NCBI GenBank assembly: GCA_044868295.1
Contig: JBIOWF010000189.1
Location: 1 to 21,488 of the forward strand
DNA length: 21,488 bases
DNA from: JBIOWF01 sp044868295
GTDB lineage: Bacteria > Actinomycetota > Actinomycetes > Streptosporangiales > Streptosporangiaceae
Reading direction: 5' to 3'
The translations under genes and the position numbers were made by a program. The stretch's first letter is position 1; each line of letters begins with the position of its first letter. The notes beneath the pieces were generated by a model that saw only the letters and a list, made by a program, of their open reading frames with translations, was not told the DNA's origin and searched no databases. Positions 1 through 8,461 of this stretch are shown in pieces.

Positions 1-351
1 CTTGCCGGTGCCGCTGTCCAGGTTGACGATCGCCAGGACCGTGACGCCACCAGTGATCATCTGGTCGGCGATGGTCTGGAACGCGCTCTTGTCGCCCTGC
101 GCGTTCTGGATGTCGTAGGCGACGCCCGCGGCCTTGAAGGCCTCTTCCAGGTACTTGCGGTCCGCGGTCTCCCAGCGGGCCGAGGACTTGCTGTCGGGCA
201 GGATTACGCCGATCTTGCCGGGCTTGGCGGCGGACGCGGACGGTGCGCTGCTGCCCTGAGCGGTGGTGTCACCGCTCTCGCCCCCACACGCGGTGAGACC
301 GAGGGAGAGCGCTGCGGCGGCGGCGCCGATGCTGAGGATCCCCTTGCGCAT
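1..351 (-). CDS. Sugar ABC transporter substrate-binding lipoprotein, XylF/ChvE type (partial)
   Basis: Only the first 117 codons are in the window; the gene runs off the left edge. The protein begins with a basic Lys/Arg pair, an Ala/Leu-rich hydrophobic stretch and a lipobox (LTAC, Cys at about residue 22), so it should be exported and anchored as a lipoprotein. A Ser/Thr/Ala-rich linker follows, then the start of a periplasmic-binding type 1 fold with IGVILPDSKSSARWETADRK. The SSARW signature is typical of xylose/multi-sugar binding proteins (XylF, ChvE). It would capture a pentose or related sugar outside the membrane for an ABC importer whose ATPase and permease genes should lie further left. 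The ATG at 351 is preceded by an AAAGGA ribosome site. Family is clear; the exact sugar is not. Confidence 0.85.
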   Translation of the reverse strand, partial: MRKGILSIGAAAAALSLGLTACGGESGDTTAQGSSAPSASAAKPGKIGVILPDSKSSARWETADRKYLEEAFKAAGVAYDIQNAQGDKSAFQTIADQMITGGVTVLAIVNLDSGTGK

Positions 352-457
352 GATGCGTGGGTCCTTTCTCTGGCTGGGGCTATGAGGGGGGTGCGGCCGA
401 GCTCTGGGCCATCTGGAGCGGCGGGGCCGGGGCCCGACCATCACCGCTCCAACGAAT

Positions 458-472
458 GTTGTTTGAGACAAC
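458..472. promoter_or_regulatory. Inverted repeat GTTGT-N5-ACAAC, candidate operator
   Basis: A perfect 5-bp inverted repeat with a 5-base spacer lies about 107 bp upstream of the sugar-binding gene start. Many actinobacterial sugar ABC operons are controlled by ROK or LacI repressors that bind such palindromes. No regulator gene is visible in the window, so the assignment is positional. Confidence 0.4.
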
Positions 473-516
473 GTAAGCCAGGACTAGGCGTGGTGAAAGA
501 CACGAAACGGTAAAGT

Positions 517-535
517 TTGTTGCCCCAGGTAACAA
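517..535. promoter_or_regulatory. 19-bp imperfect palindrome TTGTTnCCnnnGGnAACAA, candidate operator
   Basis: TTGTTGCCCCAGGTAACAA matches its own reverse complement at seven of nine half-site positions. It lies 45 bp from the centre-proximal edge of the 458-472 repeat, and the two share a TTGT/ACAA core. It is probably a second regulator site for the sugar transport genes. Confidence 0.4.
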
Positions 536-686
536 TCACGAAACACAGGATTTATCAACCATTGACCCCGCGTTCCGCCACAGTTCGACCCCCCGAGATC
601 ACCAGACCGAACCCGCCGCCCCAGCGCGACGCCAGGAAGCCCTTCCCCGACAAACCAGGATAATCACGGAACGTAATCGAAACTTC

Positions 687-716
687 TTGCGGGAGTAATC
701 GCCGGCCTCCTAAAAT
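687..716 (+). promoter_or_regulatory. Probable promoter of mazEF (TTGCGG-18-TAAAAT)
   Basis: A -35-like TTGCGG (687-692) and a -10-like TAAAAT (711-716) are separated by 18 bases and point toward the antitoxin gene. Downstream, the partly symmetric segment CTATACGTAG (742-751) could be the site where the antitoxin represses its own promoter, as RHH antitoxins usually do. Confidence 0.5.
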
Positions 717-773
717 CTCATCTGGCAACAGAGCCATAGACCTATACGTAGACGTGTTTGTAGCCTCGATTGC

Positions 774-1103
774 GTGCAGGACGAGCCGAGGAACACGACG
801 ATCCGGGTCAGCATTGCCACGCGCGACACGCTCGCGCGACTCGCCAACGAGGAGGGCAAGTCCATGACCGCAGTGGTAGACGACGCCATCAAACAGTACG
901 AGAGGAAGCTTCGCTGGCAGCGAGTGGCGGAGCAGATGGAGCGCACGAGGCGGGAAGATCCGGCAGCCTGGGCCGAGTATCTGGAGGAGACCGCCCTGTG
1001 GGAGAACGCCTCGCTGGACGGTCTTCACGACGAACCCATCCCCACGACTACGCTCTCGGAGGATGCCCGTGAGGGTGATGCATGGAGACATTTGGCTGAC
1101 TGA
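774..1103 (+). CDS. Ribbon-helix-helix antitoxin of a MazEF-type module
   Basis: A 109-residue protein. The N-terminus has a ribbon-helix-helix pattern: a short beta strand (TTIRVSIATR), then two helices with LARLANEEGKSMTAVVDDAI, as in CopG/MazE-type antitoxins of actinobacteria. The remaining acidic, Trp-containing helical tail (about residues 45-95, EDPAAWAEYLEET) is the part expected to wrap around the toxin. The start is a GTG at 774; no good ribosome site precedes it, so translation may start poorly or from a short leader. The reading frame overlaps the downstream toxin gene, the usual antitoxin-first order. It should neutralise the toxin and repress the operon. Family is firm; the exact start is not. 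Confidence 0.85.
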   Translation: MQDEPRNTTIRVSIATRDTLARLANEEGKSMTAVVDDAIKQYERKLRWQRVAEQMERTRREDPAAWAEYLEETALWENASLDGLHDEPIPTTTLSEDAREGDAWRHLAD

Positions 1104-1404
1104 CCTCCGCCCGACGGTCGGACGCGAGCAGGCAGGCCAACGTCCCGCCCTGGTGATCAGCAACTACGAGTACAACACCGCGATACCCGGGTTGGTCATC
1201 ATCGCGCCGCTGACGACGATCTACAGGAATTGGTCAACACATATACGGATCAATCCCGAGGAGGGTACCGGCCTGCAGGAGACAAGCTGGGTGATGGCCG
1301 AACAGATCAAGTCCATCTCACGGTTGCGCCTCAAAGACTGGTGGGGAACCGCACCCAAGGGCGTGTTGGACGAAGTATCCGAATGGGCCCACGACATGCT
1401 GTGA
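1069..1404 (+). CDS. MazF/PemK-family mRNA endoribonuclease toxin
   Basis: About 111 residues, the normal MazF length. The family signature GREQAGQRPALVIS near the N-terminus aligns with E. coli MazF GSEQAGHRPAVVLS and keeps the catalytic Arg; the second catalytic element, a Thr in APLTT, is also present, as is the AEQIKSIS strand equivalent to ADQVKSI. The product should cut single-stranded RNA at short sequence motifs. The reading frame is open from ATG 1063, but GGAGG (1058-1062) abuts that ATG, so GTG 1069 (6-base spacing) is preferred; ATG 1078 is a third possibility. Depending on start, the overlap with the antitoxin gene is 26-41 bp, implying translational coupling. All key residues seen are intact, so the toxin is probably active. 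Confidence 0.9.
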   Translation: MRVMHGDIWLTDLRPTVGREQAGQRPALVISNYEYNTAIPGLVIIAPLTTIYRNWSTHIRINPEEGTGLQETSWVMAEQIKSISRLRLKDWWGTAPKGVLDEVSEWAHDML

Positions 1405-1411
1405 AACACCG

Positions 1412-1451
1412 GAGCCGTCCGGGTGGGAGGTTGTCCCGCCGCGGACGGCTC
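1412..1451 (+). terminator. Strong hairpin terminator after mazF
   Basis: GAGCCGTCCG (1412-1421) pairs perfectly with CGGACGGCTC (1442-1451). Inside it, GGTGGGA and TCCCGCC form a second stem, giving one long hairpin 8 bases after the mazF stop codon, followed by a modest T-rich tail (TGGCTTGTT). Confidence 0.8.
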
Positions 1452-1518
1452 TGGCTTGTTGAGGGTCACATGCCCCCGAGCGGCACGCGCGAGGGAACTG
1501 TTGTCAGGCGCGCGCTCC

Positions 1519-1544
1519 GCCCGGCCGCTCGGAGGCGGCCGGGC
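1519..1544 (-). terminator. 10-bp GC hairpin downstream of acnA
   Basis: GCCCGGCCGC (1519-1528) and GCGGCCGGGC (1535-1544) form a perfect stem with a 6-base loop between the convergent mazF and acnA genes, 66 bp past the acnA stop. There is no T tract, which is common for actinomycete terminators. Confidence 0.6.
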
Positions 1545-1609
1545 TCCCCGTGTGGCGCGCTTGTGGTCGCGCCCCCGGGCCGATCAATGACCTGCGATGA
1601 CCCCTCGGA

Positions 1610-4354
<2,745 letters not shown>

Positions 4355-4438
4355 GAAGTCTCGCCTCCCCAGGTTTCCGGGCTTTGGGTCACAAAGTTCG
4401 CCTCTGCATCCTGCCGCACCTTAGGAACGCACCCGACA

Positions 4439-4454
4439 GTTAGGTCCGCCTAAC
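4439..4454. promoter_or_regulatory. Inverted repeat GTTAGG-N4-CCTAAC upstream of acnA
   Basis: GTTAGGTCCGCCTAAC is a perfect 6-bp inverted repeat in the acnA 5' region, about 85 bp before the start codon. The TTAGG/CCTAA arms recall the ends of DtxR/IdeR/DmdR iron boxes, but the spacing is 5 bp too short for the usual 19-bp box. It would lie downstream of the proposed promoter, inside the leader. Iron control of aconitase would be sensible but is only suggested. Confidence 0.4.
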
Positions 4455-4472
4455 AATCGGGCTCGCGACGGG

Positions 4473-4519
4473 ATGTCTCGATATCAAGATATCGCTGTGG
4501 ATATCTCGACATCAAGTTA
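4473..4519. promoter_or_regulatory. Two related palindromes, candidate TamR/MarR-type operators of acnA
   Basis: TCTCGATATCAAGA (4476-4489) and TCTCGACATCAAGT (4504-4517) agree at 12 of 14 positions and are centred 28 bp apart. The first is a near-perfect palindrome extending to 20 bp (4473-4492). From general knowledge, Streptomyces TamR, a MarR-family regulator responding to aconitate/citrate, controls the aconitase gene through palindromic sites; resemblance to those sites is from memory. The regulator gene is not in the window. Confidence 0.6.
4486..4515 (-). promoter_or_regulatory. Probable acnA promoter (TTGATG-18-TATCTT)
   Basis: On the minus strand TTGATG (4510-4515) and TATCTT (4486-4491) are separated by 18 bases. 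Each hexamer falls inside one of the two palindromes, so a bound regulator would block RNA polymerase. The -10 is not ideal, and the start site would leave a leader of about 125 bases. Confidence 0.45.
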
Positions 4520-4574
4520 CCCTTCAGTAGATATCATCACAGGCCCTCAAGCAGCACAAAGGCGGAGGTCGCCC

Positions 4575-4603
4575 CCGGTTTCCGGAAAGTTGCCGGAAAC
4601 CGG
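4575..4603 (-). terminator. 11-bp perfect hairpin after the YdjM-like gene
   Basis: CCGGTTTCCGG (4575-4585) and CCGGAAACCGG (4593-4603) pair perfectly around a 7-base loop. The position, after the minus-strand YdjM-like gene and before the acnA promoter, suits a terminator that insulates acnA. There is no T tract. Confidence 0.65.
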
Positions 4604-4641
4604 CCATCTGCCCGGCAATCGTCTGCTGCGAAGACGCCGTC

Positions 4642-4713
4642 GGTCGCCGAGACGCGGTCGGCTTCCGGGACGTGGCCGGCTTCCGGGACGTGGCCGGCTT
4701 CCGGGACGTGGCG
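4642..4713. repeat. 18-bp tandem repeat, three near-perfect copies plus one decayed copy
   Basis: The unit GGCTTCCGGGACGTGGCC occurs at 4660-4677, 4678-4695 and 4696-4713 (the last with one change at its final base). A degenerate copy sits at 4642-4659 (about 12 of 18 matching). The array ends one base before the stop codon of the YdjM-like gene, so it lies just outside that reading frame. Confidence 0.85.
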
Positions 4714-4714
4714 C

Positions 4715-5434
4715 TCAGGCGGGCATGAGCCGCAGCACGAGCAGGGCGAGCACGGCCACGGAGAGCACGGGCCCGAGGAACTGCTGCTCGAACGCCTTCC
4801 CCGTCTTGATCCCGATCTTGTACGGCAGCAGCCACCGGCCCTTGATCGGCCACAGCACGGGACATCCCCGCTCTGTCAGGCAGTCGCCGAAGACGTGCAC
4901 CAGGCAGCCGGCGCCGATCGCGAAGCCCAGCCAGGCATAGCCGACGCCGAACATGTAGAAGGCCACGAACAGGCCGGCCGTGAGCACCACGTTGACGACC
5001 GCGGATGTGATCGTCTTCCCGGGCACGCCGATGCCGACGGCACGAAGCGCCAAGCCGATCATCAGGACCACCAGGATGTCGCGCGCGACCGGATAACGCC
5101 CCGCGAGAAAGTGCGCGCCCGCCCCGGTGCCGAGCCCGAACAGCAGCGAATGCGTCGCGTGCCGGTGGCCGCCGCTGACGAAGTTGACCGCCTTGCTGAG
5201 CGCCCATGTGACCGGGCCGAACGTCTGGGCGATCGTCGCGCTCGGATGGTCCAGGTCCGGCAGCATGGCCGCGCCCGCGCAGATCACCGCTCCGGCGATC
5301 AGCTCCGACGGCGTCAGCACGTTCGCCAGCGACGGTGCCAGTTCCGGCGATATCGCGCCCGGCAGCGCGGCCAGCGCCGGCGCGATTCCCAGCCAGACCA
5401 CGGCCCCGCTCAGGGCGTGCGAATGCCCCATCAT
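4715..5434 (-). CDS. YdjM-like (DUF457) membrane-bound metal-dependent hydrolase
   Basis: About 239 residues from ATG 5434, or one codon less from the adjacent ATG; the frame is open further upstream but that extension has no hydrophobic or family features. The N-terminus MMGHSHALSGA, the motif MLPDLDHP (about residues 57-64) and HRHATHS in the next segment are the His/Asp metal-ligand pattern of the LexA-regulated YdjM/DUF457 family. Several hydrophobic segments (roughly 9-25, 45-56, 110-150, 155-175, 215-235) indicate an inner-membrane protein. The substrate of this family is not established. It is transcribed alone toward acnA, separated from it by a hairpin. The ribosome site is weak (AGGCG). 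Confidence 0.8.
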   Translation of the reverse strand: MMGHSHALSGAVVWLGIAPALAALPGAISPELAPSLANVLTPSELIAGAVICAGAAMLPDLDHPSATIAQTFGPVTWALSKAVNFVSGGHRHATHSLLFGLGTGAGAHFLAGRYPVARDILVVLMIGLALRAVGIGVPGKTITSAVVNVVLTAGLFVAFYMFGVGYAWLGFAIGAGCLVHVFGDCLTERGCPVLWPIKGRWLLPYKIGIKTGKAFEQQFLGPVLSVAVLALLVLRLMPA

Positions 5435-5786
5435 GTCAAGATCACGCCTGGTCACTGTACGGCAAATTCCGAACAAAATCATGGAAGCACGGCCGTACCG
5501 GCCCTGGCGTGTCGCCGATCCCCCACAGTTCCACCCCACCGGCAGGGCGGGCACAGGCTGGAGACGACGAAGACGGGATCGCTCCGCTCCAAGAGCACCC
5601 CCCAGCCCTCTCAGAGCAGAACAATCCCGTCTGTGGTTGATAACGCTCCGGTCTCGGGTGATGTTCCCGGATTGCGGAAGATTCTAGTGATCTACATCAC
5701 TCTTGCGCTTTAGAATGTTCTCGATATATCTTTGAGCCATCAAGAACGGTCGAAGGTCGATCGTAAATAGGTCTCAGGGGGACACT
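5435..5786. other. Divergent intergenic region between the YdjM-like gene and padR
   Basis: A 352-bp interval with promoters for both neighbours and no supported gene. A 9-bp inverted repeat, AGACGGGAT (5571-5579) with ATCCCGTCT (5624-5632), encloses 44 bases that contain a smaller GCTC-CAA-GAGC hairpin (5586-5596). GC content drops sharply in the last 100 bases before padR. No known riboswitch class was recognised. Confidence 0.6.
5703..5730 (+). promoter_or_regulatory. Probable padR promoter (TTGCGC-16-TATATC) with partial palindrome
   Basis: TTGCGC (5703-5708) and TATATC (5725-5730) are spaced 16 bases. The AT-rich segment CTCGATATATCTTTGAG (5720-5736) has symmetric CTCnA/TnGAG ends and overlaps the -10, and GTTCT (5717-5721) is mirrored by AGAAC (5743-5747). 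PadR proteins usually repress their own operon, so this is the likely autoregulatory site. Confidence 0.45.
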
Positions 5787-6629
5787 ATGACTTCCGCGTA
5801 CACGATGGGCGGGCCGTGGGCCCACCCACACGGAATGCGCCGCGAGATGCGGCAAGCCCTGCGCGAGGCGCTCAAAGGCGCGGCCGCGAGCTGGCAGCAC
5901 GGCCACCGCGGCCCGCAGGAGGGCGACGGGCCATGGGCCCACCCACACGAAATGCGCCGCGAGATGCGGCAAGCCCTGCGCGAGGCACTCAGAGGCGCGG
6001 CCGCGAGCTGGCAGCACGAGCACCGCGGCCCGCAGGAGGGCGGGCCGCATGAGCACCGCCACCGGGGCGGCCACCGCGGGCGCGGCCCGTGGGGCGGCGG
6101 CTTCGGCCCCGGCGGGCCGTTCGGCCCCGGCTTCCCGTTCGGCGGGCGAGGCGGCTTCGGCCGGGGCCGCAAGGCCAAGCGCGGCAATGTCCGCGCCGCG
6201 ATCCTCGCGCTGCTTTCCGAGGAGCCGCGCAATGGCTACCAGATCATCCAGGAGATCGCCGAGCGCAGCCAGGGCGGCTGGAAGCCCAGCCCCGGGGCGG
6301 TCTATCCCGCGCTCCAGCAGCTCACCGACGAGGGGCTGGTCCGTGCCGACGAGACGGAGGGCCGCAAGACCTTCCAGCTGACCGAGACCGGCCTCACCTA
6401 CATCGCCGAGCACCAGGACGAGGTCCGCGCCCCCTGGGAGGACATGACTCCCGACGTCGGGGACAACGTCCACGAGCTGTTCGACCTCTCCCGCCAGGCC
6501 GCGTCCGCGCTGTTCCAGCTCGCGCAGACCGGCACCGACGGCCAGATCCGCCAGGCCAAGCAGGTGCTGGCGGAGACCCGGCGCAAGCTCTACCAGATCC
6601 TCGCCGACGGCGACCCCGCCGAGGAGTGA
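5787..6629 (+). CDS. PadR-family transcriptional regulator with duplicated N-terminal extension
   Basis: 280 residues, unusually long for PadR. Residues 9-47 and 48-86 are a nearly identical tandem pair (GPWAHPH, MRREMRQALREAL, AAASWQH, HRGPQEG), each mostly an amphipathic basic helix. A His/Gly/Phe/Pro-rich low-complexity linker follows to about residue 130. The PadR winged helix then begins at RGNVRAAILALLSEEPRNGYQI, with the wing SPGAVYPALQQLTDEGLVRADETEGRKTFQLTETG; the C-terminal helical dimerisation segment runs to the end. A Gly-rich N-terminus is frequent in actinobacterial PadRs, but the duplicated helix is not something I recognise. ATG 5787 follows AGGGGG by five bases. It forms an operon with the DUF1707 gene 7 bp downstream, which it probably represses together with itself. 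The ligand is unknown. Confidence 0.93.
   Translation: MTSAYTMGGPWAHPHGMRREMRQALREALKGAAASWQHGHRGPQEGDGPWAHPHEMRREMRQALREALRGAAASWQHEHRGPQEGGPHEHRHRGGHRGRGPWGGGFGPGGPFGPGFPFGGRGGFGRGRKAKRGNVRAAILALLSEEPRNGYQIIQEIAERSQGGWKPSPGAVYPALQQLTDEGLVRADETEGRKTFQLTETGLTYIAEHQDEVRAPWEDMTPDVGDNVHELFDLSRQAASALFQLAQTGTDGQIRQAKQVLAETRRKLYQILADGDPAEE
5811..6044. repeat. 117-bp in-frame tandem duplication inside padR
   Basis: Two copies, 5811-5927 and 5928-6044, differ at about eight of 117 positions, two of those in the last codon. The period is exactly 39 codons, so the frame is kept. Amino-acid changes are few (Gly/Glu, Lys/Arg, Gly/Glu), which points to a recent duplication under protein-level constraint. 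Confidence 0.95.
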
Positions 6630-6636
6630 TCCGACG

Positions 6637-7221
6637 ATGACCGCCACGGACGAGCCGGACGGCACGCGTTCCGGTGAACCCTTCAAGGAACGCGACCTGC
6701 GCATCGGCGACCGTGAACGCGACGAGGTGACGCAGGCCCTGCACGACGCGTTCGCGCAGGGCCGCATCACCCGCGACGAGCTCGGCGAGCGGCTGGAGGC
6801 CACGCTGACCGCCCGCACCGCCGGGGACCTGCGGCGAGTGACCGCGGACCTGCCCGGCTCGTACGGCTCACGCCATCAGCACCCTCCACCCTGGCCCGCC
6901 GACGCGCCACGGCCACCGCGCCAGCCCGGGCCCGGCTACCGGGGAGATCTGGCCACCTGGGGGTATCACGCGGAGGCCGCCAGGCGGCGGGCCGAATGGC
7001 GGGCCCACCGGCGCGCCCACTGGACGGCCAGGCGGCGTGCGGGCAGGCCGCCCATCGGGCTCCTGATCCTGGCCGCCCTGGTCATCTCGGCGCTGGTGTC
7101 GGGTACCGCGTGGCCGCTGATCGCCGCCGTCAAAGTGATCTTCTTCATCTGGCTGGCCGTGGCCGTGACCGGCCTGATTCGGCATCGTAGGTGGCATAAC
7201 CGCCACAGAATTGGGCCTTGA
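6637..7221 (+). CDS. DUF1707 (SHOCT-like) domain membrane protein
   Basis: 194 residues. Residues about 19-72 (LRIGDRERDEVTQALHDAFA, then GRITRDELGERLEATLTART and DLRRVTADLP) are a textbook DUF1707 domain, a small helical module common in actinobacterial membrane proteins. A Pro-rich stretch and an Arg/Ala/Trp-rich basic segment (about 120-145) lead into two hydrophobic helices (about 147-165 and 168-185), ending in a basic His/Arg tail. The basic residues before the first helix suggest that the DUF1707 domain is cytoplasmic. The ribosome site GAGGAG (6621-6626) lies in the last codons of padR, implying coupled translation. Membrane proteins paired with PadR often respond to envelope stress, but no function is proven. 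Confidence 0.85.
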   Translation: MTATDEPDGTRSGEPFKERDLRIGDRERDEVTQALHDAFAQGRITRDELGERLEATLTARTAGDLRRVTADLPGSYGSRHQHPPPWPADAPRPPRQPGPGYRGDLATWGYHAEAARRRAEWRAHRRAHWTARRRAGRPPIGLLILAALVISALVSGTAWPLIAAVKVIFFIWLAVAVTGLIRHRRWHNRHRIGP

Positions 7222-7223
7222 CC
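7208..7223 (+). promoter_or_regulatory. Box 1: GAATTGGGCCTTGACC ahead of the E1-like gene
   Basis: This 16-bp segment is repeated with one change at 8462-8477. It overlaps the last codons of the DUF1707 gene and contains the -35 hexamer TTGACC of the next promoter. The twin copy precedes the peptide gene, so the box probably marks co-regulated promoters. Confidence 0.6.
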
Positions 7224-7247
7224 ATCCTTGTCCTGATATTTCATGAT
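7218..7247 (+). promoter_or_regulatory. Probable promoter of the E1-like/peptide locus (TTGACC-18-CATGAT)
   Basis: TTGACC (7218-7223), an 18-base spacer and CATGAT (7242-7247) predict a start near 7254, shortly before the GGGGGGTGGG ribosome-site-like run (7257-7266). Confidence 0.5.
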
Positions 7248-7271
7248 CTGCCCTGATGGGGGGTGGGCATC

Positions 7272-7403
7272 ATGGATCCGCTGGGCACGGAGATCCAGGC
7301 TCAGAGCGGCATACGTGCTCCATCCGAGACCGGCGGCCGGACTTTGGCGGCCCGACCGACCGGCTGCCGGAGGGAGCCGCCGGGTTGCGTCTGCCGCGAG
7401 TGA
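7272..7403 (+). CDS. Possible 43-residue leader or second peptide ahead of the E1-like gene
   Basis: An ATG at 7272 follows the purine-rich run GGGGGGTGGG by 5 bases and opens a 43-codon frame starting MDPLGTEIQAQSGIR and ending in the Cys-rich segment GCRREPPGCVCRE. Its stop codon TGA (7401-7403) overlaps the in-frame GTG (7400) of the E1-like gene as GTGA, a typical coupling arrangement, although TTG 7385 is also available to that gene. Third-position G/C is about 79 percent, lower than in neighbouring genes. It may be a translated leader that couples enzyme synthesis, an additional substrate peptide (three Cys near the end), or chance. No homologue is recognised. Confidence 0.35.
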   Translation: MDPLGTEIQAQSGIRAPSETGGRTLAARPTGCRREPPGCVCRE

Positions 7404-8452
7404 AACCCGAGCACCTGCCCTACCGATCCGTCGGCGGCAGGGTGCGCATCGGCGGCGAGATCTACGGCCTGGCGGCCGAGATCGAGGACCCACTCGGCGT
7501 CGTCTGGGAGTGCCTGTCCCTGATGGACGGGCTGCGGACAACCGACGAGATCGCCAGGCGGCTGCGCGTCAGCTTTCCGGGCCTGCGATCCCGCGAAGCC
7601 GTCGAGATCATGAACGCCCTGATCGGGTCGGGGTACATCGAGGACGCCGAGGCCCGTCCTCCGGAGGACCTCACGCCGCGCGAACGTGACCGGTACAGCC
7701 GGAGCCACGCGTTCTTCCGCCACGTGGACCTGAGACCCGGAGGCCACGGCTGGGAGGCCCAGATCCGGTTGAAGAGCGCCCGGGTGGCGCTGCTGGGGCT
7801 CGGTGGCACCGGCAGCCACGCCGCCTGGGCGCTGGCCGCGTCCGGGGTCGGCTCGCTGCACTGCGTCGATGCCGACCGGGTCGAGCTCTCCAACCTGAAC
7901 CGGCAGATCCTCTACACCCAGGAAGACGTCGGGCGGCCGAAGGCGGACGCCGCCGTCGAGCGGCTCCAGGCGGCCAACTCCGACATCACGGTCACCGCGG
8001 AGCGTCGCCGGATAACGGCGGCGCACGAGGTCACCGAACTGATCGGCGGGCGGGACGTCCTGGCCCTGTGCGCCGACGAGCCGCGGGGCGCGATCCGGGT
8101 GTGGACCAGCCGGGCCTGCCTGGCGGCCGGCGTCCCCTGGGTGGGCGGCGGCTACGACGGCCCGCTGGTGACCATAGGCGTGTTCGGGCCAGGGGGGCCG
8201 TGCTACGAGTGCCTCAGCGCGGGCGAGGCCGACCGGCGGATCGGGAGCCCGCCGGTGAATCTCGGCGGTCCGGGTGTGATCGCGCCGTCCGCCGGGATCT
8301 CCGGCAATCTGGTGGCCGAAGCGGTGATCGCCTCGATCACCGGCATCCCCGGCGTGCCGCCCGGCTACATCTACGGGGTCAATTTGATCGCCCCCGACCA
8401 CCACGTCTACGTCCGGCATCCGTACCGGGCGGGTTGCGCCTGCGCGGCGTGA
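7385..8452 (+). CDS. MccB-like ThiF/E1-family adenylyltransferase with N-terminal RRE-like domain
   Basis: About 355 residues from TTG 7385 (GGAGGGAG eight bases upstream); GTG 7400 is an alternative, and the frame is open to ATG 7256. Residues 5-90 resemble the winged-helix peptide-recognition domain of RiPP enzymes (RVRIGGEIYGLAAEIEDP, RTTDEIARRL). The E1 domain follows: nucleotide loop GLGGTGSH (138-145), Asp162/Asp164, NLNRQILYTQEDVGRPK (170-186) with Arg and Lys for ATP, Asp231, and zinc ligands CYEC (273-276) and CAC (351-353). Length, domain order, the VFGP...CYEC spacing and split zinc site match MccB, which activates and nucleotidylates the C-terminal Asn of microcin C peptide. No ThiS/MoaD-like sulfur-carrier gene is adjacent, and a small peptide ending in Asn follows. 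It probably adenylates that peptide; thiamine or molybdopterin roles are unlikely. Confidence 0.85.
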   Translation: MRLPRVKPEHLPYRSVGGRVRIGGEIYGLAAEIEDPLGVVWECLSLMDGLRTTDEIARRLRVSFPGLRSREAVEIMNALIGSGYIEDAEARPPEDLTPRERDRYSRSHAFFRHVDLRPGGHGWEAQIRLKSARVALLGLGGTGSHAAWALAASGVGSLHCVDADRVELSNLNRQILYTQEDVGRPKADAAVERLQAANSDITVTAERRRITAAHEVTELIGGRDVLALCADEPRGAIRVWTSRACLAAGVPWVGGGYDGPLVTIGVFGPGGPCYECLSAGEADRRIGSPPVNLGGPGVIAPSAGISGNLVAEAVIASITGIPGVPPGYIYGVNLIAPDHHVYVRHPYRAGCACAA

Positions 8453-8461
8453 GCCGTACCG

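Larger units (their letters stand above)
352..773. other. Intergenic region between the sugar-binding gene and mazE
   Basis: About 420 bases without a convincing gene, upstream of both divergent transcription units. It is less GC-rich than its flanks between about 450 and 560 and between 660 and 770. It holds two inverted repeats near the sugar gene, two copies of CACGAAAC 36 bp apart (501-508 and 537-544), and a likely promoter for the toxin-antitoxin pair. The long reading frame on the minus strand here is a shadow of mazEF. Confidence 0.6.
4355..4714. other. acnA upstream region
   Basis: A 360-bp non-coding interval between the stop of the YdjM-like gene and acnA, both on the minus strand. 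From acnA outward it contains an inverted repeat (4439-4454), an AT-rich promoter with two related palindromes (4473-4519), a terminator hairpin (4575-4603) and a tandem repeat (4642-4713). No gene is supported. Confidence 0.7.

Noticed and set aside
555..1163. 202-codon frame on the minus strand over mazE
   Set aside because: Shadow frame; mazE and mazF have clear family motifs on the other strand.
4524..5207. Minus-strand frame ending in a SRKPAT repeat
   Set aside because: The repeat is the 18-bp minisatellite read in a shadow frame; the true YdjM-like frame stops before it and has the metal-ligand motifs.
5697..6818. 373-codon minus-strand frame over padR
   Set aside because: Antisense of padR; its apparent repeats only mirror the padR duplication.
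7385..8452. E1-like enzyme considered as MoeB or ThiF
   Set aside because: No adjacent thiamine, molybdopterin or sulfur-carrier genes, and it has an N-terminal RRE-like domain and MccB-like zinc layout.
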